DNA of 64,000 nucleotides from Collimonas sp. OK242 (GCF_900107095.1 NZ_FNOR01000003.1:265675-329674); one strand, 5' to 3'. Numbered from the stretch's first letter, positions 17,735 to 26,872 are shown. The notes: generated by a model not told the origin, from the sequence alone. Numbers and translations are program-made.

Positions 17735-19317
17735 CAAACCTCCAGTAAAGAAACTAAATTTTCCTGCGCCTCGGCGTAGGCCCGTGCATAAGCCAGCTCT
17801 CCCGGCGACTCGGCATGAATGGTCAACAACGGTTGCCCGACCTCGACCCGCATGCCCAGCGGAGCCTGGAAAACAATTCCTGCGGCAGGCGCCTTCGGTG
17901 CGCCCGCAAGTTTGGCAATGCTGGCCAATCTTCGGTTATCGATCGCCACCACCCTGCCTCGATGCAGGGACAGGACGGGATGGGTGTATGTGGCCTGAGG
18001 CGGTATCCGCATGCCGCCCTGGGCTTCGCAGATCGCCTGGAATTTCCGCCAGGCGGCGCCGCTATCGAGTACATTGGCAGCCAGCGCCATGCCCTGGCCG
18101 GCTTCAGCCTTACCTCCCAGTTCAAGCACGCTGGCGGTCAGCACCAGGGCTCGCTCGCGCAGATCTTGCGGCGCATCGGCTGCGTTCTGCAAGATCGCGA
18201 GCACATCGCGCGCCTCCAGAGCCGGGCCGATGCCACGCCCTATCGGCTGCCTACCGTCGGTCATGACCGGCTTGACCGCAATGCCCAGTGCGGCGCCGAC
18301 CTTGACCAGCCGTTCAGCCAATGCTTGCGCGGCTTCCGGCGACCTGACCTTGGCGGTTAGTCCGACTGGCAAGTCGATCACGACATGGGTCGATCCTGCG
18401 GCGATTTTCTTGGACAAAACGGAAGCGACCAGCAGGCCGTCGCTGTCCAGGTCTAGCGGATGTTCCACCCGTATCAGCAGGTCGTCGGCAGGACTCAGGC
18501 TGACGGCGCCACCCCAGGCGATGCAACCGTTTTCGCGCTCGACCACATGGCGCATGCCGGCAATATCCAGCGCTACCGGCGCCAGGGTTTCCATGGTATC
18601 GGCGGTACCGGCTGGCGAAGTGATGGCGCGCGAGGAGGTTTTAGGAATAGTCAAGCCGCAGGCGGCGACGATGGGCACGATCAATAAGGTGGTGCGGTTG
18701 CCAGGCAAGCCGCCGACGCAATGCTTGTCGACCACGATGTCGGCATCCCATTGCAGCCGCTGCCCTACCTTGACCATCGCATCGGTCAACGCTATCGTTT
18801 CGGTCAGGTCCAGGCGGCTGCCGGAACAGGCCGTGATCAAGGCCGCCATTTCGATATGCGAATAACGACCGGCAACGATATCGTGCACGATGGCATTGAC
18901 GCCATCGGAAGTAAAAGGGCGGCCATAGATTTTCGCCCGCACCGATGAAAATGACTGCACTGGCGCCGGGTGTGCTATCCGCACCAGGTCGCCATCAGCG
19001 CCGCCGAGCGCGCGCCAGGCCGCTTCCGACAATCCGACCTCCTGCATGGCAATCATCGGGAAATGTACGACATTGAGAGTAGCGATGATATGCCGGTCGC
19101 CACGCCACACTTCGACCCGAGAGTGCGCTTCGAATCCCTCCGATTTGCAGATATCGCAATCGCTGCGCATGTATGCAACCAATTCCTGGTAAGTATCGAT
19201 GCCGACGCGCCGCATCCGCAAACCGCCTGCCACAGGTCCGCAGCTTGCCTGCGCCGGCACGGGCTTGTGATAAATCGGCTTGTGATCGATCGACTTGCGA
19301 TAATTGCGGTCGCTCAT
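17734..19317 (-). CDS. Thymidine/AMP-phosphorylase family protein
   Basis: 527 residues, longer than classical DeoA (about 440), with an extra N-terminal domain (about 1-100) as in archaeal AMP phosphorylase. The phosphate and base-binding region reads KHCVGGLPGNRTTLLIVPIV followed by KTSSRAITSPAGTADTME, conserved in the type-II family. It phosphorolyses a nucleoside or NMP to base plus ribose-1-phosphate or ribose-1,5-bisphosphate; which of these it uses cannot be decided here. The start overlaps the nuclease stop (ATGA). Confidence 0.88.
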   Translation of the reverse strand: MSDRNYRKSIDHKPIYHKPVPAQASCGPVAGGLRMRRVGIDTYQELVAYMRSDCDICKSEGFEAHSRVEVWRGDRHIIATLNVVHFPMIAMQEVGLSEAAWRALGGADGDLVRIAHPAPVQSFSSVRAKIYGRPFTSDGVNAIVHDIVAGRYSHIEMAALITACSGSRLDLTETIALTDAMVKVGQRLQWDADIVVDKHCVGGLPGNRTTLLIVPIVAACGLTIPKTSSRAITSPAGTADTMETLAPVALDIAGMRHVVERENGCIAWGGAVSLSPADDLLIRVEHPLDLDSDGLLVASVLSKKIAAGSTHVVIDLPVGLTAKVRSPEAAQALAERLVKVGAALGIAVKPVMTDGRQPIGRGIGPALEARDVLAILQNAADAPQDLRERALVLTASVLELGGKAEAGQGMALAANVLDSGAAWRKFQAICEAQGGMRIPPQATYTHPVLSLHRGRVVAIDNRRLASIAKLAGAPKAPAAGIVFQAPLGMRVEVGQPLLTIHAESPGELAYARAYAEAQENLVSLLEV

Positions 19318-20675
19318 GGCAACTCCACGCTTTCCAGGTAATCAGGCACCCGGCAAGGCCAATGCAATTTTTCTTCGATCCGCCTGCGCAATGCATCCGC
19401 CGCCGCCGGCTCGCCATGCGTGATGAACGTTTGCTTGGGAGGCTTCGAAAAATGCGACAGCCAGTCGAGTATCTCGTCGGCGTCGGCATGCGCCGACATA
19501 TTGTCGATCTGGCTTACCTGCGCACGCAGCCGCACATACTCGCCGTGGATCTTGATCGCATCGGCGCCGGCAATCATGGCGGCGCCGCGTGTGCCGCCTG
19601 CCTGGAAACCGACGAACAGGATGGTATTGCGCGGATCGGGGGCGAAAGCCTTCAAATGATGCAAAACCCGCCCTCCTGTCGCCATGCCGCTGGCCGCGAT
19701 AATGACCATCGGCTGCTGCCTTTGATTCAAGGCAATCGACTCCTCTACACTGTTGACAATCTTGGCCGTGCTGAACATGGCCTCGCATTGCTGGTAATCG
19801 AGCCGGTGGTCTTGCCTGTGCTTGTGATAAATCTCGGTGGCATTGACCGCCATCGGACTGTTCAGGTAGATCGGCAGCGCTGCCGCAATATCGCCACTGG
19901 CCTTGAGCAGATGAATGGCATAGAGCAGGGCCTGGGCGCGCCCTACCGCAAAAGACGGAATGACGGTTACTCCGCCGCGAGCGGCGGTATCGCGTATCGT
20001 CTTGCCCAGCAAGATGGCGGGGTCGGCAGTATCGTGGCGGCGATCGCCGTAGGTCGATTCAAGCACCAGATAGTCGGTCTTTTCGATCAGAGACGGTGGC
20101 AACATGATCAAATCATTGGGCCGCCCCAGGTCTCCGGAAAACGTGATGGTCGTCTCTGCGCTTCGCAACGATACGATGGCCGCTCCCAGGATATGGCCGG
20201 CACGGTGCAAATGCGCGCTGAGGCCTGCGCATACCTGAAAATCGGTATCGAACCGGACCGGGGAAAAAAAGGCAAGCGATCGTACCGCGTCGGCTTCCGA
20301 ATACAATGGCAGGGCGGGACTGTGTTTGGAGAAGCCGTGACGATTCGCATAGCTGGCCTCCTCTTCCTGCAGATGGCCGCTGTCTGGAAGCAGAATCTTG
20401 CACAGTTCGAAAGTCGCCTCGCTACAGTAGATCTTCCCCTTGAAGCCGTTCTTGACCAGTAGCGGCAGATAGCCGCTATGGTCGAGATGCGCATGGGTCA
20501 GGATCACTGCATCCAGCTCCGACGGCTGCAGCGGCAGGCGTTCCCAGTTACGCAGGCGCAATTGCTTATATCCCTGGAACAGGCCGCAATCTACCAGTAC
20601 TTTCGCTGAACCGGCGCTGAGCAGGTATTTTGAACCTGTCACGGTCCCGGTGGCGCCCAAAAATTGGATGTTCAT
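19314..20675 (-). CDS. Beta-CASP metallo-beta-lactamase RNA nuclease
   Basis: 453 residues. Metal site motif HAHLDHSGYLP (HxHxDH), beta-CASP motifs including SFAVGRAQALLYAI, ASGMATGGRVLHHLK and the C-terminal SAHADADEILDWL, followed by the RNA-metabolising domain with FITHGEPAAADALRRRI. This is the YSH1/CPSF73-like bacterial exonuclease/endonuclease family. ATG at 20675, 20 bases after the potassium-channel gene. Substrate RNA is unknown; its coupling with a nucleoside/NMP phosphorylase suggests RNA turnover for salvage. Confidence 0.9.
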   Translation of the reverse strand: MNIQFLGATGTVTGSKYLLSAGSAKVLVDCGLFQGYKQLRLRNWERLPLQPSELDAVILTHAHLDHSGYLPLLVKNGFKGKIYCSEATFELCKILLPDSGHLQEEEASYANRHGFSKHSPALPLYSEADAVRSLAFFSPVRFDTDFQVCAGLSAHLHRAGHILGAAIVSLRSAETTITFSGDLGRPNDLIMLPPSLIEKTDYLVLESTYGDRRHDTADPAILLGKTIRDTAARGGVTVIPSFAVGRAQALLYAIHLLKASGDIAAALPIYLNSPMAVNATEIYHKHRQDHRLDYQQCEAMFSTAKIVNSVEESIALNQRQQPMVIIAASGMATGGRVLHHLKAFAPDPRNTILFVGFQAGGTRGAAMIAGADAIKIHGEYVRLRAQVSQIDNMSAHADADEILDWLSHFSKPPKQTFITHGEPAAADALRRRIEEKLHWPCRVPDYLESVELP

Positions 20676-20695
20676 ATTTGATTTCTTCTATGGGT

Positions 20696-21514
20696 TCAGA
20701 CACGGATCAATTCTTTGCCGGCACTGTCGGCATCCTCGCTGCCAGATTCAGGATGCGAAGATCGCAATTCTTCATGCAATAGCGAGATTTCCCTGCGCAG
20801 CATGCGCATGTCCGCGTGCAGCTCGCGTTCCAGCCGTTTCTCATCCTCGCCCACCAGCATTGCCGATATGCTCGCGGTGACAACCGAAAACAAGGCATAG
20901 CCCAGCAATACGATAAAGGCAGCGAAAATCCTGGAGGCTGGCGTGGACGGGACCAGGTCGCCATAGCCAACCGTCGCCCCTGTAATGAATGCCAGCCAGA
21001 CCCCGTCGGCATAGCTATGGACGCGCGGTTCCAGCCAGAAGAAACCGGCTCCGGCCACAGCCAGTACCGCGATGGCGAGCGCCACCACATGCAGCAGCCG
21101 GCGTGGCACCACGTAGGCTCCCAACAGCATCGACAAACGCAGGAAAACGATAGCGCAATAAGCCATCCGCAAAATCCATTCGGCCACGGACCATGGCGGA
21201 TTGCTTGGCCAGGCGCTGAGCACCGCTCCGGAAAAAATCACCAGATTCAATGCCACCACGCCGTCATGCCAGCCATGGGCCCTGGTCCGTATCAGCAGAT
21301 CGGCGGCAACCATGGCAGCGACGGCTGCATACAGCCCGCTGCCGACATGGCGATAGAACAGCTCCGGCCCTGCCAGCACCAGGTAGAAAGCGGGAATCGA
21401 CAGGAGTAATGCCCCTGGCATCAATATTTTCAGTGGCCAGGGCAGTATTGAATTTTTCATGCGATTTCCATCAGCAGCTACGCGCAGCGGCACAAGTAAC
21501 GATGTTTCAGACAT
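20696..21514 (-). CDS. Two-helix-pore potassium channel protein
   Basis: 272 residues with several membrane helices and the selectivity filter in GATVGYGDLVPSTP, preceded by SYADGVWLAFIT; then a cytoplasmic helical tail (EDEKRLERELHADMRMLRRE). Probable voltage-insensitive or weakly gated K+ channel. The frame can be opened from a TTG at 21553, but ATG 21514 (MSETSLLVPL) or ATG 21460 (MKNSILPWPL, behind GGAAA) is more likely. It heads a run of five minus-strand genes with gaps of 20, -4, -1 and 33 bases. Confidence 0.82.
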   Translation of the reverse strand: MSETSLLVPLRVAADGNRMKNSILPWPLKILMPGALLLSIPAFYLVLAGPELFYRHVGSGLYAAVAAMVAADLLIRTRAHGWHDGVVALNLVIFSGAVLSAWPSNPPWSVAEWILRMAYCAIVFLRLSMLLGAYVVPRRLLHVVALAIAVLAVAGAGFFWLEPRVHSYADGVWLAFITGATVGYGDLVPSTPASRIFAAFIVLLGYALFSVVTASISAMLVGEDEKRLERELHADMRMLRREISLLHEELRSSHPESGSEDADSAGKELIRV

Positions 21515-21610
21515 ATTGACGGAGATCGCCGGCGGCAATTTGCGCTGGATCAAAAATACGCTGGAATTTCAGAAGCAGCCTAGGGCCTGCCTCGGGTCGC
21601 GGCGGCGTGT

Positions 21611-21624
21611 TTGATCTATGTCAA
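21611..21624. promoter_or_regulatory. FNR/Anr-type box (TTGATCTATGTCAA)
   Basis: TTGAT-N4-GTCAA in the divergent region between the K+-channel operon (ATG 21514) and the stress protein (ATG 21770). Confidence 0.68.
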
Positions 21625-21769
21625 CTATCCCGGCAATTGCGCTTGCCGGCTTGCGCCCAAGACATACAATGATAGTCAAGGCATGAACGCCTAAGGCGTC
21701 ATCAGGCCGTTCATATCGACACTTGCCACGAACCGGCGATCGCCCGCATTTCCTTTGTTGAGAAACATC

Positions 21770-22276
21770 ATGGCCATATACAAGAAGATCCTGCTTGCTG
21801 TCGATGGCAGCCCCACGTCCGCCCAAGCGCTGATGCAGATCGCCAACTTCGCAGCGCCCGACACCACGGTGCGTGTGGTGCATGTGGTGGAAGATCCGCT
21901 TACCACCTATCCGATGATCAATGACGATTTCACCTATATCGAACTGTTGCGTGAAGTAAGCTTGACTGAAGGTAAAAAAATACTGGCGACGGCAGAAGCT
22001 GACTTGCAGTCGCAAGGTTATACAGTGCAAACCAGCCTGCTCGACCTGCGTGGCATGGACTGCGACATTCCCGGAGCCATCAAGGCGGAAGGTGAAAAAT
22101 GGGGGGCCGACCTGACAGTGCTGGGCACCCACGGGCGGCGCGGGGTACGACGCCTGCTGATGGGCAGCGTTGCCGAGCATTTCGTGCGCATTTCAGAGCG
22201 CCCGGTGCTATTGGTGCACGCCAATGAGCAAGCGTCCAAAAAACCGGAGCAGGCAACTCCTGCGGCGAAGGAGTGA
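21770..22276 (+). CDS. Universal stress protein (UspA family)
   Basis: 168 residues, single UspA domain: MAIYKKILLAVDGSPTSAQA at the start and GTHGRRGVRRLLMGSVAEH with the G-x2-G-x9-GS nucleotide site. The C-terminal tail is Ala/Pro/Lys-rich. Followed 7 bases later by a second usp gene; an FNR-type box lies about 145 bases upstream. Confidence 0.92.
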   Translation: MAIYKKILLAVDGSPTSAQALMQIANFAAPDTTVRVVHVVEDPLTTYPMINDDFTYIELLREVSLTEGKKILATAEADLQSQGYTVQTSLLDLRGMDCDIPGAIKAEGEKWGADLTVLGTHGRRGVRRLLMGSVAEHFVRISERPVLLVHANEQASKKPEQATPAAKE

Positions 22277-22283
22277 AACCATC

Positions 22284-22736
22284 ATGCTGAAGCGTATCCT
22301 GGTCGCGATAGATGGCAGCGAACTTGCGCAGAACGCCTTGCGGCAGGCCTGCTTATTGGCAAAGACGCAAGGTTGCGAGGTTCGCGCGCTGTATGTCAAT
22401 GTCGACCCGCTACTCTCCTTTCCTCTGCTTGGCGTCGTATATTTCCAGCGCGAGCAGATGCTGCAGGCGGCAGCCGAGCAAGCCATCAACCTCAGGAAGG
22501 CCGCCTTGCACATTTTCGACGATTTCGGCCTCCGCGGCGAGGTACAGATATTGGATCTGCAAGAGCGCGGCAAACGGGTGGCAGACCTCATCCGGGAAGT
22601 GGCGAAACGGTGGGACGCCAGTGTGGTCGTGATGGGATCGCATGGCTTGCAAGGCATGCAACGGCTCATGCTGGGCAGCGTTGCCGAACACTATCTGCGT
22701 ATTGCCGACCGTCCGGTAATGATCATCAAATCCTGA
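22284..22736 (+). CDS. Universal stress protein (UspA family)
   Basis: 150 residues: MLKRILVAIDGSELAQNALR at the start, GSHGLQGMQRLMLGSVAEHY as ATP-binding loop. Starts behind a GAAGGAG site overlapping the end of the previous usp gene, so the two form an operon, probably continuing into the MgtC-like gene 28 bases on. Confidence 0.92.
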   Translation: MLKRILVAIDGSELAQNALRQACLLAKTQGCEVRALYVNVDPLLSFPLLGVVYFQREQMLQAAAEQAINLRKAALHIFDDFGLRGEVQILDLQERGKRVADLIREVAKRWDASVVVMGSHGLQGMQRLMLGSVAEHYLRIADRPVMIIKS

Positions 22737-22764
22737 CGACGGGAGCGGCGTCGGCCGAACCGCA

Positions 22765-24006
22765 ATGACACTGCCGGCTGACCTTGTCGCACCATTGGCG
22801 GTCGCCGCCGGCATTGGCCTGCTGATCGGCGCCGAACGCGAGCGCCGCAAAGGTGATGGCCCGACGCGTAGTCCTGCCGGCATTCGTACTTTCACGCTAG
22901 TCTCCCTATTGGGCTCTATGAGCATGCTGCTCGATAGCGCTCTATTGCTGGTGGCCCTGACCCTTGCCGTGGCGGCACTTCTTGCCGTTGCCTATTTCAA
23001 GCAATCTCATGACGACCCCGGCTTAACCACTGAAACGGCATTGATCCTGACGCTGCTGCTGGGCGCCTTGGCTGTGCGGGAAATCCAGCTGGCGGCAGCG
23101 CTGAGCGTGTTGGTGGCCATCGTGCTGGCGGCCCGGGACAGATTGCATCATTTTGCGCGTTCCATTCTCAGCCAGAGAGAATGGAACAATGCACTAGTCT
23201 TGGGCGCCGCTGTTTTCGTATTGTGGCCGCTCATGCCGGATCGAACCATCGATCCTTACGGGGTGCTCAATCTGCATACGATCTGGCGCTTCGTCATATT
23301 GATGCTGCTCATCGGCGCATTGGGCCACATTACGCAAAGAGTGCTCGGAGCGAGACTCGGTTTGCCGCTGACCGGCCTGTTTTCCGGCTTCGTGTCGAGC
23401 ATTGCCACCATAGGCGCAATGGGCGTTCGCGTCACCCAGGCGCCGGATCAGCTAAATGCCGCAGCCACCGGCGCGGTATTGTCTACGGTATCGACACTAT
23501 TGCAGTTGGCGATAGTGATCGCGGCAACCCACCGGCCTACCCTTCTGGCGCTAGCTTTGCCCTTAGCCTGCGGACTGGTTGCGGCATTGCTTTATGCAGC
23601 GCTGATGATAGCCTTGTCGGCGCATTCCCAGCCTGGCCCCGCGCTGCAACTCGGCAGCCCGTTCGATATGAAAGGCGCCCTGCTGCTGTCACTCATCATT
23701 TCCGGCATTCTGCTGATGTCGGGCGCTTTCTCATCCTGGTTTGGCAGCAACGGTATCCTATTAGCATCTTTTATAGGCGGATTTGCCGACGCGCACTCGG
23801 TCGCAGTTTCAGCGGCATCCTTGGCCGCCCAGGGAAAAATCAGCAGCCACGCTGCCGCCGCACCGATACTCGCCGGATTGACCGCCAATAGCCTTTCCAA
23901 GTGCGTGGTAGCCTTGACCAGCGGTAATCGGGATTTTGCGAAGCGGGTGATCCCCGGCCTGTTCCTGGTGACCTTTATGGCCTGGGCCGGCCTGGCACTG
24001 AGTTGA
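22765..24006 (+). CDS. MgtC/DUF4010 family membrane protein
   Basis: 413 residues, about a dozen hydrophobic helices. The N-terminus AAGIGLLIGAERERRKGDG is the MgtC/SapB signature (GxxxGxERE). The larger C-terminal half matches the DUF4010 type (GLFSGFVSSIATIGAMGVRV and SFIGGFADAHSVAVSAASLA). Function unknown; MgtC relatives act in magnesium stress and ATPase control, but this long version may be a transporter. Linked with the two usp genes. Confidence 0.85.
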   Translation: MTLPADLVAPLAVAAGIGLLIGAERERRKGDGPTRSPAGIRTFTLVSLLGSMSMLLDSALLLVALTLAVAALLAVAYFKQSHDDPGLTTETALILTLLLGALAVREIQLAAALSVLVAIVLAARDRLHHFARSILSQREWNNALVLGAAVFVLWPLMPDRTIDPYGVLNLHTIWRFVILMLLIGALGHITQRVLGARLGLPLTGLFSGFVSSIATIGAMGVRVTQAPDQLNAAATGAVLSTVSTLLQLAIVIAATHRPTLLALALPLACGLVAALLYAALMIALSAHSQPGPALQLGSPFDMKGALLLSLIISGILLMSGAFSSWFGSNGILLASFIGGFADAHSVAVSAASLAAQGKISSHAAAAPILAGLTANSLSKCVVALTSGNRDFAKRVIPGLFLVTFMAWAGLALS

Positions 24007-24156
24007 GCAAACTGGCAGGTGGCATGTGAAACAATCGTCAACATCCAGGAATACGCTTGCCGAATCGCTCAATCTCATGGGCGCATCGCCATTCCTGATC
24101 GGAACACAGTGAAATCTTGATCGTTGGCAACTGCGCTCCCGAAAACCCGCGAATCT

Positions 24157-24170
24157 TTGATCGAAATCAA
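24157..24170. promoter_or_regulatory. FNR/Anr-type box (TTGATCGAAATCAA)
   Basis: TTGAT-N4-ATCAA, 63 bases before the desaturase ATG. Confidence 0.75.
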
Positions 24171-24233
24171 CGTCAGGCCTGCTTATATCGCCTACGATCG
24201 GCTGGCATTTTTATCTTATCAAAGGTTTGCCAA

Positions 24234-25322
24234 ATGATTCCCATCCGCTTGCCCGATCCGGTATCGCCGTCAGCCGCCATGCCACACCGTAAAGTCATCC
24301 GCTCATGGCTGCTGCCTGTCGTACAGCGCAGCACGAGCCGCGCGCTGGCATTGGTCCTGCTTGACCTGCTTTTGTTTTCGCTGGCGATCGTCGCCACCGT
24401 CTGGTTGCAGAACATTGCGGCCAAATTATTACTCGGCATGGTCGCCGGCTTCATCATCGGCCGCCTGTTCATTCTCGGCCACGATGCCTGCCATCAAAGC
24501 TTTACGCCGCACCGGCGCCTCAATCGCTGGCTCGGCCGCCTGGTTTTCCTGCCGTCGCTGACGCCATACAGCCTGTGGGATGTCGGCCATAACGTAGTGC
24601 ATCACGGCTACACCAACCTGAAAGGTTTCGACTTTGTCTGGCATCCGCTGTCGCTGGAGGAATTCCAGGCCCTGCCGCGCTGGCGCCAATGGCTGGAGCG
24701 TTTCTATCGCAGCGGCTGGGGCCCCTGGCTGTACTACCTGGTTGAAATGTGGTGGCAACGCATGTATTTCCCCAGCAGCAAGACAATGCCGACCCGGCGT
24801 CCGGTATTCGTCTGGGATGGCGTGCTGGTCACGCTTGCAGCGACGTTCTGGATTGCCGCGCTCAGCATTGCCGCGATCTCGACCGGGCAGTCGGTGTGGC
24901 TGACCTTGCTGGCCGGCTTTGCGTTGCCGTTCCTGTTCTGGAATGCGATGATCGGCTTTGTGGTCTATGTTCACCATACCCATGCCGGCGTCGCCTGGTA
25001 TGACCAGAAAACCGTGTGGGCGGCGGCGCAGCCATTTGTCTCTACTACGGTGCACCTGACGTTTCGCTATCGCATCGGCGCGCTCTTGCATCACATCATG
25101 GAGCACACCGCACACCACGTCGATATGAGCATCCCGCTCTATCGCCTGAAAAAAGCACAGCAGATCCTGGAGGTCATGCTGCCGTCGCGCATAGTGATCC
25201 AGAAATTCTCCTGGCGCTGGTATTTTGATACGGCGCGCCGTTGCAAACTCTACGATTTTCAGCGCCGCTGCTGGACCGATTTTTCCGGCTTACCCACCAG
25301 CGCGTCGGTAAACGTGACCTGA
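24234..25322 (+). CDS. Membrane fatty-acid desaturase
   Basis: 362 residues. Three histidine boxes for the di-iron centre: GHDACHQ, HNVVHHGYTN and EHTAHHVD, between paired membrane helices. It introduces a double bond in acyl chains (delta-12/omega-3 superfamily; position not predictable). ATG at 24234 is preferred over upstream in-frame starts because these overlap the FNR-type box. Placing an oxygen-using enzyme under an FNR-type site is notable: it may be repressed anaerobically or induced when oxygen is scarce. Confidence 0.9.
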   Translation: MIPIRLPDPVSPSAAMPHRKVIRSWLLPVVQRSTSRALALVLLDLLLFSLAIVATVWLQNIAAKLLLGMVAGFIIGRLFILGHDACHQSFTPHRRLNRWLGRLVFLPSLTPYSLWDVGHNVVHHGYTNLKGFDFVWHPLSLEEFQALPRWRQWLERFYRSGWGPWLYYLVEMWWQRMYFPSSKTMPTRRPVFVWDGVLVTLAATFWIAALSIAAISTGQSVWLTLLAGFALPFLFWNAMIGFVVYVHHTHAGVAWYDQKTVWAAAQPFVSTTVHLTFRYRIGALLHHIMEHTAHHVDMSIPLYRLKKAQQILEVMLPSRIVIQKFSWRWYFDTARRCKLYDFQRRCWTDFSGLPTSASVNVT

Positions 25323-25414
25323 TCCAGCCTGGAATACTGCCATCAGGCGATGTCTGGCGTTAAAATAGCGTGTTGCGGCAAGCTGCAATGCCCTATCTTC
25401 TACCGGACTTCGCC

Positions 25415-26167
25415 ATGCACCAGCCTTCCACCCACACAGCGCCGTTGCTCGACCTCGCCGCCCTGCGCAACAGTTGCTCCTCATGCGGCATGGATCAGCT
25501 GTGCTTGCCAATGGGACTGGATGAGTCCGACATGCTGCGTCTGGACAACATCATCGGCCGCCGCCGTGTGCGCCGGGACGACACCCTGTATCGGATCGGC
25601 GACAAGTTCGCCTCGCTGTATGCGGTGCGGGTAGGACAGTTCAAGACCTATCAAGCCAATCCTGACGGCGCCCGGCAAATCACCGGCTTCCAGATGAGCG
25701 GCGAGTTGCTGGGCATGGATGCGATCAGTACTGACAGCCATCAATGCGATGCGGTGGCCATGGAGGACAGCGAGGTATGCGACATTCCGTTCGCCCGGCT
25801 GGAACAGCTGTTCGGCGATATCCCGACGCTGCTACGGCATTTCCACCGCATCATGAGTAAGGAAATCACGCGCGAGCAAAGCGTGATTCTGTTGCTCGGC
25901 AATATGCGTGCCGAGCAGCGTTTTGCGGCGTTCCTGGTAAATCTGTCGTCGCGCTACGCCGCGCGCGGCTATTCAGCGACCAACTTCCAGTTACGTATGA
26001 CGCGCGAGGATATCGGCAATTATCTTGGCTTGACGATCGAAAGCATCAGCCGCCTGCTGTCCAAGCTCAAGAAGGACGGCATACTGAAGGTCAGCAAACG
26101 GGATATCGAACTGGTCGATTTCCCGGCATTGAAAATATTGGCGATGGGCGCCGACGCCTGCAACTGA
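25415..26167 (+). CDS. fnr: FNR-type oxygen-responsive transcription regulator (copy 2)
   Basis: 250 residues, close paralogue of the gene at 13555-14364: cysteines C21, C24, C30 (CSSCGMDQLC) and C110 (SHQCDAVAMED), and recognition region TREDIGNYLGLTIESISRLLS. The start ATG 25415 aligns best with the paralogue; ATG 25388 is also possible. It converges on the cbb3 gene cluster, which its product probably controls. The C-terminal tail differs (KKDGILKVSKRDIELVDFP). Confidence 0.93.
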   Translation: MHQPSTHTAPLLDLAALRNSCSSCGMDQLCLPMGLDESDMLRLDNIIGRRRVRRDDTLYRIGDKFASLYAVRVGQFKTYQANPDGARQITGFQMSGELLGMDAISTDSHQCDAVAMEDSEVCDIPFARLEQLFGDIPTLLRHFHRIMSKEITREQSVILLLGNMRAEQRFAAFLVNLSSRYAARGYSATNFQLRMTREDIGNYLGLTIESISRLLSKLKKDGILKVSKRDIELVDFPALKILAMGADACN

Positions 26168-26170
26168 GAC

Positions 26171-26284
26171 TAGGGCGTGTTGCCATATGATTTGGGAGTG
26201 CGAACGCGCGGCAGGCGTTGCATGGCTTGCCAGCACACGTTCTGGTTTGAACGCATCTCCCAAATCATATGGCAATACGCCCTA
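26171..26284. repeat. 114-bp inverted-repeat element between convergent genes
   Basis: Left arm 26171-26202 and right arm 26252-26284 are near-perfect inverted copies (TAGGGCGTGTTGCCATATGA on the left, with one base change and one inserted base relative to the right arm). They enclose about 50 bases. No U-tract follows either side. Could be a MITE-like element or a bidirectional terminator between fnr and ccoH. Confidence 0.7.
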
Positions 26285-26290
26285 AGCTGC

Positions 26291-26872
26291 TCAATCGTCT
26301 GCCGGCTTCATGGCCAGCGGATTCAATTCCACGCTGCGTTGCCGCGGCCAGTTCCAGGTAGCATGCAGGCGCCAGTCGTCCTGTGCGTTTTCAATCAGGA
26401 TCTGCCAGCGTGCCATCTCCAGCAACGGCAGGCGCACCGAGAAATTTCCTTGCGCGTCCGGCAATACGAACAAGTCGATATCTTTTTCAGGCAAAGTCGA
26501 ATGGATCAGGCGCAACCGCAAGCGCTGATCCGTTGCCGGCGCCGTGCGTTGATCAGATTGGCCAGCTTGGCCAGCGATATTTTGCAGTTTGCCGCTGAGC
26601 GTGCCCTGCATGGCGTCGTAGCGCAGACTGCCGGCGATGCCGCGCCGTATCGCCTCCTCATCGCGCCGCAGATCCTGATTGATCGCATTGCCCTCTTTGT
26701 AATAGTCGTCTTCCACCAGCGCATCTTGCCGGGAAAATGCCAGCCAGCCGGTATAACTGGCCGCCACGACAACCACCAGCGGGCCCAGTATCAGAAACCA
26801 TGGCCAGCGCTGGGCGTACCACGGCGTAGAGACAGGAGATAGCCTGGTCATTGAATGTGTTTGGTTTTTCAT
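26291..26872 (-). CDS. ccoH: CcoH/FixH-type cbb3 oxidase assembly protein
   Basis: 193 residues: one N-terminal membrane helix (PWFLILGPLVVVVAASYTGW) followed by a periplasmic domain beginning ALVEDDYYKEGNAINQDLRR, the FixH signature. Needed for cbb3 oxidase maturation. ATG 26872 lies 46 bases after ccoG; an internal Met at 26848 gives a more usual N-terminus but has no visible binding site. Last gene of the ccoNOQPGH run. Confidence 0.9.
   Translation of the reverse strand: MKNQTHSMTRLSPVSTPWYAQRWPWFLILGPLVVVVAASYTGWLAFSRQDALVEDDYYKEGNAINQDLRRDEEAIRRGIAGSLRYDAMQGTLSGKLQNIAGQAGQSDQRTAPATDQRLRLRLIHSTLPEKDIDLFVLPDAQGNFSVRLPLLEMARWQILIENAQDDWRLHATWNWPRQRSVELNPLAMKPADD

Noticed and set aside
21540..21553. 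Extra FNR-like site TTGCGCTGGATCAA
   Set aside because: Only one half-site matches; a better box lies at 21611-21624.
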